Positions 8,935-18,376 are shown, counted from the first letter of the stretch. The stretch: 64,000 bases of DNA from Actinomycetota bacterium (GCA_028698215.1 JAQVDY010000001.1:1-64000); one strand, 5' to 3'. Notes: generated by a model from the letters alone, not told the origin. Translations and numbers: made by a program.

Positions 8935-9378
8935 TCAAATCTCTATTTTTTCAGGTTTCTGGGCCTGGTGCTCATGATTATCACCAGCATAAACCTTTAA
9001 TTTTTTAAAAATCTGCCTGCCCAGCCGGTTATGGGGAAGCATGCCCTTTATAGCCAGAGAAATAACTTGCTCCGGTTTTTTGGCCAGCTTCTCTTCCAGT
9101 GTCTGTACCTTAAGGTTTCCCACATACCCAGAATGCCTGTAATATTTTTTTTGCTTAAGTTTATCTCCGGTAACCTTAATATCCTTGGCATTTATAACAA
9201 TTACATAATCTCCGCAATCCACTGAAGGAGTAAAGATAGGTTTCCCTTTTCCCCTTAACAGCTTAGCTGCTTCTGTGGCCAGCCTGCCCAATGTTTTGCC
9301 CTGGGCATCGATTATGTACCACTTTCTTTCTATTTCTTCTTTTTTAGCATAAAAAGTTTTAATTCCCAATTCTGTCAT
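8935..9378 (-). CDS. rplM: 50S ribosomal protein L13
   Basis: A 147-residue L13 with the family motifs [35 protein letters not shown] and [11 protein letters not shown]. It binds 23S rRNA early in assembly. It sits directly between truA (13 nt) and rpsI. Confidence 0.96.
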   Translation of the reverse strand: MTELGIKTFYAKKEEIERKWYIIDAQGKTLGRLATEAAKLLRGKGKPIFTPSVDCGDYVIVINAKDIKVTGDKLKQKKYYRHSGYVGNLKVQTLEEKLAKKPEQVISLAIKGMLPHNRLGRQIFKKLKVYAGDNHEHQAQKPEKIEI

Positions 9379-9391
9379 TATCTTCCTCCCA

Positions 9392-10129
9392 TCAGTATAA
9401 GACCTTGGTCAGGAACAATCCCTTGGCAGGCGCAGTTTTGCCAGCCAGTTCCCTATCCCTTGCCTCTAATGCCTTTTCAATAGATTCCAGGGTCCTTAAT
9501 CCCTTTCCCAGCTCCAGTATGGTACCTACCATAATCCTAACCATATTGTATAGGAAGGAGCTTGCCTCTATATTAAAAATTATTAAATTATCACTGTTCC
9601 CTGTAATATGGAAACTGTATACCGTTCTTACCGTACTGCCATATTCGGCCTGGTTGCCAAAAGCCCTAAAATCTTTCCGCCCTATAAACAACCGGGCTGC
9701 TTTTTGCATCATTTCCAAATCCAGCTTCTGGGTAATCAATATGCTGTACTTCCTTAAAAAAACACTCTGTACATTACCATTGACCACATAATAGCTGTAT
9801 ATCCTTCTTACTGCATCCCTTCTGGCATCAAAATCACAGCCAACCCTGCTGATATCCCTGATACAGATATCCTGGGGCAAAACACAATTTAGGGACCATT
9901 GAAAACGATAAACATCAATTTCCTGATTCAGCTTAAAATTAACCACCTGGTGCAAGGCATGCACGCCTGCATCCGTTCTTCCCGCATAATTTATGCTGAC
10001 CTTATAACCTGCTACCTGGCCCAGGGCTTCCTGCAGACACCCCTGTATGGTAGCTTTGCTGTCTGGCTGGATCTGGAAACCGCAGTATTCGGTTCCATCA
10101 TACTCAACCACAGCTTTGTAATTTACCAT
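9392..10129 (-). CDS. truA: tRNA pseudouridine(38-40) synthase TruA
   Basis: A 245-residue pseudouridine synthase acting on positions 38-40 of tRNA anticodon arms. The catalytic Asp lies in [11 protein letters not shown] (about residue 52), and [12 protein letters not shown] is the conserved C-terminal motif. Length and domain layout are normal. The order rplQ-truA-rplM-rpsI is common in Firmicutes and Actinobacteria. Confidence 0.95.
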   Translation of the reverse strand: MVNYKAVVEYDGTEYCGFQIQPDSKATIQGCLQEALGQVAGYKVSINYAGRTDAGVHALHQVVNFKLNQEIDVYRFQWSLNCVLPQDICIRDISRVGCDFDARRDAVRRIYSYYVVNGNVQSVFLRKYSILITQKLDLEMMQKAARLFIGRKDFRAFGNQAEYGSTVRTVYSFHITGNSDNLIIFNIEASSFLYNMVRIMVGTILELGKGLRTLESIEKALEARDRELAGKTAPAKGLFLTKVLY

Positions 10130-10160
10130 GGTTACTCCAGCCTTCCAATTTTCAAATAAA

Positions 10161-10520
10161 CTACTCTACCAGCTCCATAATAACCATCTGCGCATTATCG
10201 CCTAAACGGTTCTTGTATTTTAAAATCCTGGTAAAACCGCTGGATCTTTCATACATACCGGGAGCCACTTCATTAAAAAGTCTCTGTACAGCCTTATAAT
10301 TGCCTAAAAGCCTCAGGCAGTTTCTTCTGGCTGCCAGATTATCCTTTTTAGCTATGGTTATCAATTTATCTACAAACCCTCTCAGCATTTTAGCCTTGGG
10401 TAGGGTTGTGGTTATTCTTCCATGCTCAAACAGGGAAATAGCCATATTGGCCATCATTGCCTTTTGGTGACTGCTATCCTGCCCAAATCTGGGCCCTTTT
10501 TTTGGTACTACCATATCCAA
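10161..10520 (-). CDS. rplQ: 50S ribosomal protein L17
   Basis: A 119-residue L17 containing RFGQDSSHQKAMMANMA, ITTTLPKAKMLR and SGFTRILKYKNRLGDNA. It lies at the tunnel exit of the 50S subunit and is the last classic alpha-operon gene, 16 nt after rpoA. The N-terminus is a few residues longer than usual (MDMVVPKKG). Confidence 0.95.
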   Translation of the reverse strand: MDMVVPKKGPRFGQDSSHQKAMMANMAISLFEHGRITTTLPKAKMLRGFVDKLITIAKKDNLAARRNCLRLLGNYKAVQRLFNEVAPGMYERSSGFTRILKYKNRLGDNAQMVIMELVE

Positions 10521-10536
10521 TCTTCTCCTGATTTAA

Positions 10537-11472
10537 CTATTTTTTCTTAAAGGATAAACCTAGGTCCTTTACCTTATCTTTAACTTCCTGTATGGACTTC
10601 TGTCCAAAATTCCTAATATCCAACAACTCATCTTCAGAATAATTAAGCAATTTCTCTACCGTATCAATACCTTCCCTTTTTAAACAGTTGTAAGCTCTAA
10701 CCGATAGCTCCAGCTCTTCTATGGAAGGATAATGCGGTTTTTCTTCTTCTTCTTTTACCTCTTCAAAAATAGGGTCATCTTTATTGGCATTATCAGAAAG
10801 ATCAATCAGCAAAGCCATGTAATCATTAATAATTTTAGAAGCCTGGCTTAACGCATCTTCAGGTTTCATGCTGCCATTGGTATTGATATCCATAATCAGC
10901 CGGTCGAAGTTGGTCATCTGGCCCACCCTGGTATTCTCCACCTTAAAAGAAACCTTCTTAATAGGTGAAAAAATGGTATCCAGCGGGATTACTCCTAAAG
11001 CATCGCCTTCCACAGAATTCTCTGCGGCTGTTTTATAACCTTTTCCTTTTTCCAATATCAGCTCAGCCTTTAAATCCCCATCCTTGCTTAGGGTAGCCAG
11101 GTAAGCATCGGGATTAATAATCTCCACTTCTGAACTCAGCTTAATATCAGAAGCCTTGATTACCCCTGCCCCTTTCTTGGACAGCTTTAATTTAACCGGC
11201 TCCTCGGAATCCATCCTAAACACTATTTGCTTCAAATTAGCCACAAATTCCAGTATATCTTCCTTCATACCCTTAAGGGTTGAAAACTCATGTTTAACAT
11301 CCTCTATCTTGATCCTGGTTACTCCCACTCCCTCTATGGAAGAGAGAAGCACTCTCCTGATGGAATTGCCCAGGGTGTGCCCAAAGCCCCTTTCCAAGGG
11401 CTCTACCAGAAATTGTCCATTATAATCGTCTGTATGTTTAACCGTAACTTTTGGTTTTTGCATTTTAAGCAA
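10537..11472 (-). CDS. rpoA: DNA-directed RNA polymerase subunit alpha
   Basis: About 311 residues. The N-terminal domain carries EPLERGFGHTLGNSIRRVLLS, used in assembly and dimerisation. The C-terminal domain (about 240-311) holds ELSVRAYNCLKREGI and LLDIRNFGQKSIQEV, which bind UP elements and activators. The frame opens at 11490, but the first codons are the ribosome site itself (GGGAGGT). TTG at 11470-11472, 10 nt after GGAGG, is therefore preferred; ATG at 11461-11463 is an alternative. An acidic linker (EEVKEEEE) joins the domains. Confidence 0.94.
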   Translation of the reverse strand: MLKMQKPKVTVKHTDDYNGQFLVEPLERGFGHTLGNSIRRVLLSSIEGVGVTRIKIEDVKHEFSTLKGMKEDILEFVANLKQIVFRMDSEEPVKLKLSKKGAGVIKASDIKLSSEVEIINPDAYLATLSKDGDLKAELILEKGKGYKTAAENSVEGDALGVIPLDTIFSPIKKVSFKVENTRVGQMTNFDRLIMDINTNGSMKPEDALSQASKIINDYMALLIDLSDNANKDDPIFEEVKEEEEKPHYPSIEELELSVRAYNCLKREGIDTVEKLLNYSEDELLDIRNFGQKSIQEVKDKVKDLGLSFKKK

Positions 11473-11501
11473 TTTAAATCTACCTCCCAAGCTTAAATAT
11501 T

Positions 11502-12128
11502 CTACTTAGAATATAGCTCAATAATTATAAGCTCATTAATAGGTACCTTGATTTCTTCCCTGGTGGGTACCCTCAGGCATTTCCCCTTTAGCTGGTTTAG
11601 ATCTACTTCCAACCAATCCGGGGGAGTCAAGCTGGCTGCGCTTTCTTTCGCCTCTAAAATAGGCACTATTTCTTTGCTCTTATCAGCAATGCTTATTTCC
11701 TGGTTTTCTTTTACCTGGTAGGAAGGTATGTCAACTACCTTTCCATCCACCATAACATGTCCATGCCCTATCAGCTGCTTGGCTTGAATACGGGAAGAAG
11801 CCAAACCTATTAGATAAAGTACATTATCCAATCTGGTCTCCAGCAGCTGCAGCAGTATTTCACCGGTAATACCCTTCTTCTTTACTGCTTTCTCGTAATA
11901 TCGTCTAAACTGTCTTTCCCTTAGGCCGTAATACCTTTTAGCCTTCTGCTTTTCCCTTAACTGCAGGTAATACTCAGTCTCCATTGTTCTTCTTTTGGCT
12001 TTTTCGCCAGGCACATAAGGCTTTCTCTCCATTGCGCATTTATCAGTAAAACACCTCTGGCCTTTCAAAAACAATTTCTGTTTTTCTCTCCTGCATAACC
12101 TGCAGGATGCACCACTTATATTAGTCAT
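11502..12128 (-). CDS. rpsD: 30S ribosomal protein S4, zinc-binding form
   Basis: A 208-residue S4. The N-terminus has four cysteines (CRLC near residues 9-12, then CFTDKC near 26-31), the C+ zinc-binding form. The S4 RNA-binding domain contains RLDNVLYLIGLASSRIQAKQLIGHGHV. It is a primary 16S binder in the small subunit. The position between rpsK and rpoA is classical. Confidence 0.95.
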   Translation of the reverse strand: MTNISGASCRLCRREKQKLFLKGQRCFTDKCAMERKPYVPGEKAKRRTMETEYYLQLREKQKAKRYYGLRERQFRRYYEKAVKKKGITGEILLQLLETRLDNVLYLIGLASSRIQAKQLIGHGHVMVDGKVVDIPSYQVKENQEISIADKSKEIVPILEAKESAASLTPPDWLEVDLNQLKGKCLRVPTREEIKVPINELIIIELYSK

Positions 12129-12152
12129 ATTCCTGTAACTCCTTTATTTATT

Positions 12153-12548
12153 CTACACTCTTCTTCTTTTTGGCAACCTGCACCCATTATGGGGTACAGG
12201 AGTTACGTCAATGATGTTTCCAATTTCAATTCCCGCTGCCTGTAAAGACCTTACTGCGGTCTCCCTGCCGGAACCTACTCCCTTTACCCTGACATCAACC
12301 CTGCTGATGCCGTGTTCCTGGGCGGCCTTAGCCACTTCATTGGCAGTTATCTGGGCAGCATATGGGGTGCTTTTCCTGGAGCCTTTAAAGCCCATTCCCC
12401 CTGCACTCCCCCAGGCAATAGTATTGCCGTTCTGGTCAGTAATATTAACAATAGTATTGTTAAAAGTAGACTGAATATGGGCTATTCCATAAGCAATATT
12501 TTTTCGCTCTTTCTTCCTTAATCTTCTCTTGGTGGGTTTCTTAGCCAA
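12153..12548 (-). CDS. rpsK: 30S ribosomal protein S11
   Basis: A 131-residue S11 with [35 protein letters not shown] and the C-terminal [18 protein letters not shown]. It sits on the platform of the 30S subunit near the Shine-Dalgarno helix. The frame starts at TTG after a GAGG-type ribosome site. Confidence 0.95.
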   Translation of the reverse strand: MAKKPTKRRLRKKERKNIAYGIAHIQSTFNNTIVNITDQNGNTIAWGSAGGMGFKGSRKSTPYAAQITANEVAKAAQEHGISRVDVRVKGVGSGRETAVRSLQAAGIEIGNIIDVTPVPHNGCRLPKRRRV

Positions 12549-12564
12549 AACCTTTACCTCCTAA

Positions 12565-12945
12565 TTAACCTGTTTTTTGCTTCTTCCTGATGCCTACGCC
12601 CCGTTTTCTTCCTTTTCTAGTTCTGGCGTTGGTATGGGTTCTCTGTCCTCTAACAGGGAGCCCTCTTTTATGTCTGATACCCTTGTAAGAGTTTATTTCT
12701 ATAAGTCTTTTTATGTTTTGGGTTACTTCTCTCCTGAGATCGCCCTCTACCTTGATATTGGCATCTATATATTCTCTTATCTTTGAAACCTCGTCTTCAC
12801 TTAAATCCTTGGTCTTTAAGCTTTTGTCTATTTTCAGATCATCTAAAATCTGGTTAGCCTTTGATTTGCCAATACCAAAGATATAGGTTAGTGAAACACT
12901 TATATGCTTATCCCTTGGAATATCTACGCCTGCTATTCTAGCCAA
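12565..12945 (-). CDS. rpsM: 30S ribosomal protein S13
   Basis: A 126-residue S13 with [19 protein letters not shown], the helix [13 protein letters not shown] and the C-terminal [18 protein letters not shown], which contacts P-site tRNA and the 50S bridge. It begins at TTG (12943-12945) behind AAGGAGG. It follows rpmJ by 12 nt. Confidence 0.95.
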   Translation of the reverse strand: MARIAGVDIPRDKHISVSLTYIFGIGKSKANQILDDLKIDKSLKTKDLSEDEVSKIREYIDANIKVEGDLRREVTQNIKRLIEINSYKGIRHKRGLPVRGQRTHTNARTRKGRKRGVGIRKKQKTG

Positions 12946-12957
12946 CTTATAACCTCC

Positions 12958-13071
12958 TTAACCCTGTTTCTGTTTATGCCGAGGGTTTTTACAGATTACC
13001 ATTACTTTACCCTCTCTTTTTATAATCCTGCAATCATTGCAGATTTTCTTAACAGATGGTTTCACTTTCAT
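12958..13071 (-). CDS. rpmJ: 50S ribosomal protein L36, zinc-binding form
   Basis: A 37-residue gene found by direct reading between rpsM and infA. The translation starts [14 protein letters not shown] and ends NPRHKQKQG. The Cys-Cys-Cys-His zinc set (Cys11, Cys14, Cys27, His32) is complete, so this is the C+ paralogue type. It stops with TAA at 12958-12960. Confidence 0.95.
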   Translation of the reverse strand: MKVKPSVKKICNDCRIIKREGKVMVICKNPRHKQKQG

Positions 13072-13094
13072 TTTGTCAACCTCTTCTATTTAAA

Positions 13095-13316
13095 TTATTT
13101 CTTCCTGTAAGTTATCCTGCCCCTGCTCAAATCATAGGGTGATATTTCTACCTTAACCGTATCTCCTGGCAAAATTTTAATATAATGCATCCTCATTTTG
13201 CCTGAGATATGGGCCAATATCTTATGCCCATTTTCCAACTCCACCCTAAACATGGCATTGGGCAAAGCCTCCAGTATAGTACCTTCGGCCTCTATAATGC
13301 CTTCCTTTTTACTAAT
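13095..13316 (-). CDS. infA: Translation initiation factor IF-1, apparent AUU start
   Basis: A 73-residue S1-fold IF-1, very similar to known IF-1 through [20 protein letters not shown] and [15 protein letters not shown]. No ATG, GTG or TTG precedes the conserved N-terminus in frame: the codons read TAA-ATT-AAA-AAG-GGG-AAC-AAG-ATT-AGT-AAA-AAG. The ATT at 13314-13316 aligns with the usual first Met and lies 6 nt after AGGGG, so AUU is the best start. Start at the upstream ATT is less likely because it lacks a ribosome site. Neighbours are map and rpmJ, as usual. Confidence 0.9.
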   Translation of the reverse strand: MSKKEGIIEAEGTILEALPNAMFRVELENGHKILAHISGKMRMHYIKILPGDTVKVEISPYDLSRGRITYRKK

Positions 13317-13394
13317 CTTGTTCCCCTTTTTAATTTATCTAAAGCGCAAATATGTAGATTACCAAAAAATCAACCCGATGTCTACACATTTTTT

Positions 13395-14159
13395 CTAAAC
13401 CCTGGAAAGCACCAGCGGCTTTCCATCAGTTATAGCCACCATATCCTCAAAATGACATGAAGTGCTTCCATCCTGGGTCACTACTGTCCATCCATCATCT
13501 AAAACCTTTACCGCACTGCGTCCAATATTAAGCATAGGCTCAATAGCCAACACCATTCCCGGCTTAAGCTTAGGGCCTTGTCCGGGAGGCCCGTAATTCA
13601 GTATCTGGGGATCTTCATGCATCTTGGTGCCAATACCATGGCCAACAAAATCCTTCACCACTGAAAAGCCGCTCCTCTTGGCCCTCTGTTCTATGCTATG
13701 GGATAAATCTGATAGCCTGCGTCCGGCAAAACAATGCTCTATGCTTAAATCCAAAGCTTCCCGGGTAGCTTCCCACAGCTGGCGGGTAACCTCATCCACT
13801 TCCCCTATCAGGTAGCTCCGGGCTGCATCCCCAAAATAGCCGTTCAGCTCTACTCCCACATCTATGGAAACCAGGTCCCCTGCTTCTATTTTTCTAGGGC
13901 CAGGTATCCCGTGCACTACTTCATGATTTATGGAAGCGCATATACTGCTGGGAAAGGGAATGGAGCTAATCCTCCCCTTATAGCCCTTAAAGGCAGGGAT
14001 GCCGCCGCTTTTTAAAATAATTTTCTCGGCCAGCTTATCCAAGTGACCGGTAGTCATTCCCGGCTCAACAACCTGTTCAATTTTTAAAAGAACATCTGCC
14101 ACAATATGGGCAGCCTCCTGCATTTTCTTAATCTCCTGCGGCGATTTGCATATAATCAT
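13395..14159 (-). CDS. map: Methionine aminopeptidase, type I
   Basis: A 254-residue MetAP that removes initiator Met. The metal-site motifs are visible: SICASINHEVVHGIPG, SIDVGVELNGYFGDAARS (two Asp), DFVGHGIGTKMHEDP (His) and MVLAIEPM (Glu). The start overlaps the adk stop by 4 nt. The order adk-map-infA is classical for the spc/alpha junction in Gram-positive bacteria. Confidence 0.95.
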   Translation of the reverse strand: MIICKSPQEIKKMQEAAHIVADVLLKIEQVVEPGMTTGHLDKLAEKIILKSGGIPAFKGYKGRISSIPFPSSICASINHEVVHGIPGPRKIEAGDLVSIDVGVELNGYFGDAARSYLIGEVDEVTRQLWEATREALDLSIEHCFAGRRLSDLSHSIEQRAKRSGFSVVKDFVGHGIGTKMHEDPQILNYGPPGQGPKLKPGMVLAIEPMLNIGRSAVKVLDDGWTVVTQDGSTSCHFEDMVAITDGKPLVLSRV

Positions 14160-14785
14160 AAATTAGCCAATATCCTTTCCGTTACCACTTCCGGATCTGC
14201 CTCGCCGTCAATATCTATCAATATATTTTTCTGCCGGTAGTACTGTATAAGAGGCTCGGTCTGCTCCCTGTATACATCCAGCCTTTTTTCTATAACCTGC
14301 ACCTGGTCATCTTCCCTTTTTACCAGTTCCTGGCCGCAATGGGGACAATTAGCCCTGCCTTCCGGCCCCATGGTTGAAACCTGCTTACAACCAGGACACA
14401 CTCCGCGGCTGGTAAGCCTCCTTATAATCTCCTGGCGGTCTACCGATATATTTATAACCTTCTCCACGGACAAGCCCAACTTCCTGAATTTTTCATCAAG
14501 CATCCTGGCCTGGGCCAGGTTCCTGGGAAAACCATCCAGTATGAAACCATCTCTGGCCTGGGGCCTGCTGATTTCCTGCTCTATAATATCTATTATCAAC
14601 TCATCGGGAACCAGCTTGCCGCTCTCCACATATTCCCTGGCCTGGCAGCCCAGAGGGGAACCAGTCTTTATCTCTTTCCTTAATATATCCCCTGTAGATA
14701 TATGGGGGACTCCATACTTTTCAGCTATCTTCACTGCCTGGGTTCCCTTACCTGCACCAGGAGGGCCCAATAGTACGGCTATCAT
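14156..14785 (-). CDS. adk: Adenylate kinase, zinc-LID form
   Basis: A 209-residue kinase interconverting ATP plus AMP and 2 ADP. The P-loop is GPPGAGKGTQA (about 7-17), and the AMP-binding region has HISTGDILR and DGFPRNLAQA. The LID carries CPGC and CPHC pairs at about 127-153, a structural zinc site as in Gram-positive Adk. It is 4-nt coupled to both secY and map. Confidence 0.95.
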   Translation of the reverse strand: MIAVLLGPPGAGKGTQAVKIAEKYGVPHISTGDILRKEIKTGSPLGCQAREYVESGKLVPDELIIDIIEQEISRPQARDGFILDGFPRNLAQARMLDEKFRKLGLSVEKVINISVDRQEIIRRLTSRGVCPGCKQVSTMGPEGRANCPHCGQELVKREDDQVQVIEKRLDVYREQTEPLIQYYRQKNILIDIDGEADPEVVTERILANL

Positions 14786-16047
14786 TTCAAAAATCCCTCA
14801 TAATCTCTCATAGTCAGCTGTGACTCCAGCTGTCTCATGGTATCCAAAGCTACACCCACGGCAATAATAATGGAAGTGCCTCCAAACCGGAAGGGCAGCT
14901 GGGTATAATTTATCAATATTTCCGGAAGTAAGGCCACTATGGCCAGAAAGATAGCTCCCGGAAGAGTAATCCTGTTAAGTATATTGGTAAGATAATCAGC
15001 TGTATTCTTGCCTGGCCTGATACCAGGAATAAAGCCCCCGTATTTTCTTAAATTATCCGCAGTATCCAGGGGATTGAAAGTAATAGCGGTATAAAAATAA
15101 GCAAAGAATATAATCAGTAAGGTATAAACTACAGCATAAATGGGATTAAGGCCCCCTTCAGTAGTAGCGCTAAGCGCTGAAGCAATACGCTGAACATAGG
15201 GGTTAGGAATAAACTGGGCTATGGTGGCTGGAAACATAAGCACAGACACTGCAAAAATAATAGGCATTACCCCCGACTGGTTAACCTTTAAGGGGATATA
15301 AGTACTCTGTCCGCCAAATACTTTCCTTCCTACCACCCGTTTGGCATACTGTACCGGTATCCTTCTTTCTCCCTGCTGTATCATAATAACAGCCATTACC
15401 ACACCTATTGATACCAGCAAAAAAAGTATGACATAAAGCAAATTGCTGGTACCTTGAAGCCTGAACAAACTAATAAACTGGCCTGGAAGCCTGGATACAA
15501 TGGAAGCAAAAATGATCAGGGAAATCCCATTCCCAATACCATGGATATTAATCAGTTCACCCAGCCACATGATAACCGTAGTACCAGCGGTAAGGGTTAG
15601 TACAATTAAAATCACATGCATAGCATCAAACTTGGGTATGGCACCGTATCCCCTGAAGAAAAAGACCATAGCCACGGATTGGGCTAGAGCCATGCCTGCA
15701 GTAAGATACCTGGAAATCTGGTTGATCTTTCTTCTTCCCACTTCGCCCTGCTTGGCCAGCATCTCCAGCTTGGGAATTACCACCTGCAGCAACTGCATAA
15801 TAATGGTAGCAGTAATATAGGGCATAATACCCAAAGAAAAAACGGCAAACCGGCCCAGGGCACCGCCTGAAAACAAATCCATCATGCCCATAACCCCGGT
15901 TTGAACCTGGCTGGTTATAACTGAAGCATCCACTCCAGGAACAGGGAGGGTACCGCCAAAACTGTAAATAGCCAAGATGCCTATAGTAAAAAGGATCTTA
16001 TTTCTTATCTCCCTTATCCTAAAGGCAGTAATTATGGCTTTAAACAT
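14782..16047 (-). CDS. secY: Preprotein translocase subunit SecY
   Basis: A 421-residue SecY with ten predicted membrane helices, the central channel of the Sec translocon. Conserved signatures include GIMPYITATIIMQLL in TM2 and the cytoplasmic loop NPLDTADNLRKYGGFIPGIRPG. The first codons overlap rplO by 8 nt and the stop overlaps adk by 4 nt. The partner secE lies at 40138-40452. Confidence 0.96.
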   Translation of the reverse strand: MFKAIITAFRIREIRNKILFTIGILAIYSFGGTLPVPGVDASVITSQVQTGVMGMMDLFSGGALGRFAVFSLGIMPYITATIIMQLLQVVIPKLEMLAKQGEVGRRKINQISRYLTAGMALAQSVAMVFFFRGYGAIPKFDAMHVILIVLTLTAGTTVIMWLGELINIHGIGNGISLIIFASIVSRLPGQFISLFRLQGTSNLLYVILFLLVSIGVVMAVIMIQQGERRIPVQYAKRVVGRKVFGGQSTYIPLKVNQSGVMPIIFAVSVLMFPATIAQFIPNPYVQRIASALSATTEGGLNPIYAVVYTLLIIFFAYFYTAITFNPLDTADNLRKYGGFIPGIRPGKNTADYLTNILNRITLPGAIFLAIVALLPEILINYTQLPFRFGGTSIIIAVGVALDTMRQLESQLTMRDYEGFLK

Positions 16048-16492
16048 GTTTGATTACCTCCGCTTTGCCCCCTGCTTTTTCAATCTTTTGTTTCGCTGTC
16101 TGGCTAAAGCAGTCAGCCTTAACGGTAAAGCTCTTGCTTATCTGGCCATTTCCCAGTATCTTTACCAGCTTGCTGTTCTTAATTAAAAGGCCTGCCTGTT
16201 TGAGGGTCTCATAATCTAGAACGCTGTCCTTATCAAAACGCTCCAGATCCCCTACATTTAATATGTTATAAACTTTTTTCCTGGTATTCTTAAAACCCTT
16301 AAGGTGAGGAAGCCTTCTCTGCAAAGGCATCTGGCCGCCTTCAAAACCTATTCTGGTCTTTCCCCCTGACCGGGAGAGCTGGCCTTTAGTACCTCTTCCA
16401 GAAGTGGTACCATGCCCTGAACCGTTACCCCTGCCTACTCTTTTTTTTGGTTTTAAACTACCTGTTGGCGGTTTTATATCACAAAGTTTCAC
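16040..16492 (-). CDS. rplO: 50S ribosomal protein L15
   Basis: A 150-residue L15. The glycine-rich N-terminus is GRGNGSGHGTTSGRGTKGQ, followed by GFEGGQMPLQRRLPHLKGF. It is a late-assembly protein of the 50S. rpsE lies only 17 nt upstream; the rpmD gene usually found between them is missing. Confidence 0.95.
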   Translation of the reverse strand: MKLCDIKPPTGSLKPKKRVGRGNGSGHGTTSGRGTKGQLSRSGGKTRIGFEGGQMPLQRRLPHLKGFKNTRKKVYNILNVGDLERFDKDSVLDYETLKQAGLLIKNSKLVKILGNGQISKSFTVKADCFSQTAKQKIEKAGGKAEVIKHV

Positions 16493-16509
16493 TTGTATTT
16501 ACCTCCGAT

Positions 16510-16986
16510 TTAATTAGCTCTCATTTGTTTTATCTGTTCCGGTGTCCTAAGAGACTTTAGCCCGCTTACGGTAGCATTAACAATGCTTAAAGCATTAGGA
16601 CTGCCCAGAGACTTGGTAAGAACGTTTCTTACCCCTGCCAGCTCCATAACCGCCCTTACCGGACCGCCGGCAATAACACCAGTACCCTCAGAAGCAGGTT
16701 TCATAAATACATGTCCCGCCCCGTAACGGCCATCTACCTCATAGGGTATAGTGCCTTCAATCATGGGTACCTTAAACATGTTTTTCTTGGCATTGTTAAC
16801 ACCCTTTCTAATAGCTATGGAAACCTCATTGCCTTTTCCGTAACCTACTCCAACCTTGCCACTCATATCTCCCACAGCTACCAGGGCGCTGAAGCTGAAT
16901 CTTCTTCCGCCCTTTACTACTTTTGCTACCCTGTTTATCTTTATAACTCTTTCGCTTAATTCATTTGTATTGGCATTATCAGGCAC
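16510..16986 (-). CDS. rpsE: 30S ribosomal protein S5
   Basis: A 158-residue S5 with [36 protein letters not shown] and the C-terminal [12 protein letters not shown]. It acts in decoding fidelity and mRNA entry. The normal order rplR-rpsE is kept, with a 22-nt gap. Confidence 0.95.
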   Translation of the reverse strand: MPDNANTNELSERVIKINRVAKVVKGGRRFSFSALVAVGDMSGKVGVGYGKGNEVSIAIRKGVNNAKKNMFKVPMIEGTIPYEVDGRYGAGHVFMKPASEGTGVIAGGPVRAVMELAGVRNVLTKSLGSPNALSIVNATVSGLKSLRTPEQIKQMRAN

Positions 16987-17008
16987 TAAACTTCCTCCTT
17001 AAATTCCT

Positions 17009-17371
17009 TTAAAATTTCAATCCGCCTTTTCTGGCGCCATCAGCCAGAGCTTTTACTCTTCCGTGATACTTGAATTTATTTTTATCAAAAGCAACTTCCG
17101 TAATTTTTTTCTCCTTGGCTAATTCTGCCAACTTCTGTCCAGTTCTAAAGCTAATATCTATTTTGCCTTTATCCTCAGGTTTTGCCTCTAAGACCTGGCT
17201 GGAAACACCAATTACCGTGTTGCCTGTAGCATCATCGATAATCTGTCCATATATATGTTTGTTGCTTCTGTAAACACAAAGCCTGGGTTTGGCGGACCTG
17301 GACTGTATCTTGTGTTTTGACCTTAATTTTCTTCTAAGCCCTTTATCTTTTTTTTCTATCTTTGTCTTCAT
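17009..17371 (-). CDS. rplR: 50S ribosomal protein L18
   Basis: A 120-residue L18, the 5S rRNA binder of the central protuberance. Motifs include SAKPRLCVYRSNKHIYGQIIDD and the C-terminal KYHGRVKALADGARKGGLKF. The basic N-terminus is typical. It lies between rplF and rpsE. Confidence 0.95.
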   Translation of the reverse strand: MKTKIEKKDKGLRRKLRSKHKIQSRSAKPRLCVYRSNKHIYGQIIDDATGNTVIGVSSQVLEAKPEDKGKIDISFRTGQKLAELAKEKKITEVAFDKNKFKYHGRVKALADGARKGGLKF

Positions 17372-17386
17372 CCTAACTCCTAAACC

Positions 17387-17941
17387 TTATTTTCCAGTTC
17401 CAGCAGTAATGGCCGCTTTACCCACTTTTTTCCTTACATATTCATTCTCATACCTGATTCCCTTACCCTTATAGGGCTCAGGTTTCCTGATATCCCTGAT
17501 GTCTGCAGTAATTTTCCCCACCAGCTGTTTATCTATTCCTTTTACCACTATGGTAGTGTTGTCAGGAACCTCAAAAGTTATGCCGGGTATCTGCTCTATT
17601 ACTACCGGGTTAGAATAACCTACCAATATTTCCAGGTTATTGCCCTTAAGGGAAGCCCTGTAGCCAACCCCTATTATTTTTAAGGTTTTGCTAAAGCCCT
17701 GGCTAACTCCTTCTACTACGTTATTTATAAGGCTTCGGTACAAACCGAACTTAGCCATATTTTCCTTGCTCTTGCTCTCCGGCTTCAATACTATCTGGCT
17801 GTCTTCCATCTTAACCCCTATACTGGGATTAATATCTATGGAAAGCTGCCCCAACTTGCCTTTAGCAGTAAATTTATCTTTCTTAATATCTACTTCTACG
17901 CCCTCCGGTACAGGAATGGGCTTTTTACCAATTCTAGACAC
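17387..17941 (-). CDS. rplF: 50S ribosomal protein L6
   Basis: A 184-residue L6 with SRIGKKPIPVPEGVEV and the C-terminal RKPEPYKGKGIRYENE. The open frame extends to TTG at 17950, but that codon touches the ribosome site GAGAGG. GTG at 17939-17941 gives the canonical N-terminus with about 9 nt spacing and is chosen here. L6 sits near the sarcin-ricin loop. Confidence 0.94.
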   Translation of the reverse strand: MSRIGKKPIPVPEGVEVDIKKDKFTAKGKLGQLSIDINPSIGVKMEDSQIVLKPESKSKENMAKFGLYRSLINNVVEGVSQGFSKTLKIIGVGYRASLKGNNLEILVGYSNPVVIEQIPGITFEVPDNTTIVVKGIDKQLVGKITADIRDIRKPEPYKGKGIRYENEYVRKKVGKAAITAGTGK

Positions 17942-17959
17942 TTTACACAACCTCTCTTT

Positions 17960-18361
17960 CTACCAAATAAAACACAGGACCTCTCCGCCTAAGCCCTCTT
18001 TTTTAGCTTGCTGGTCAGTCATTACCCCTTTAGAGGTAGAAAGCACTACCGTACCCAATCCACCCCGTACCTTGGGTATCTCTCTTCTTTTGGCATAATT
18101 CCTGAGCCCTGGCTTACTAATCCTTTTTAACCCAGTGATAGCACATCTTCTATCTTTATCATATTTAAGGTATATCCTTATTTCTTCCATGCCTGTCTCT
18201 GACTGCCTGGTTTCCTTGCTCTTTATATAGCCCTCCTGCTCCAGGATAGTGGCAATATCCAACTTAAGCTTGGAATAGGGCATATCAACCCTATCTAATT
18301 TAGCATTTCCTGCATTTCTAATTCTAGTTAACATATCTGCAACAGGATCTGTAACCGCCAT
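17960..18361 (-). CDS. rpsH: 30S ribosomal protein S8
   Basis: A 133-residue S8 with [14 protein letters not shown], the helix [12 protein letters not shown], and the C-terminal [21 protein letters not shown]. It binds 16S helix 21; in E. coli it also represses the spc operon, though no such site was sought here. It is flanked by rpsZ and rplF. Confidence 0.95.
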   Translation of the reverse strand: MAVTDPVADMLTRIRNAGNAKLDRVDMPYSKLKLDIATILEQEGYIKSKETRQSETGMEEIRIYLKYDKDRRCAITGLKRISKPGLRNYAKRREIPKVRGGLGTVVLSTSKGVMTDQQAKKEGLGGEVLCFIW

Positions 18362-18376
18362 TAAACCTCCTTTATA

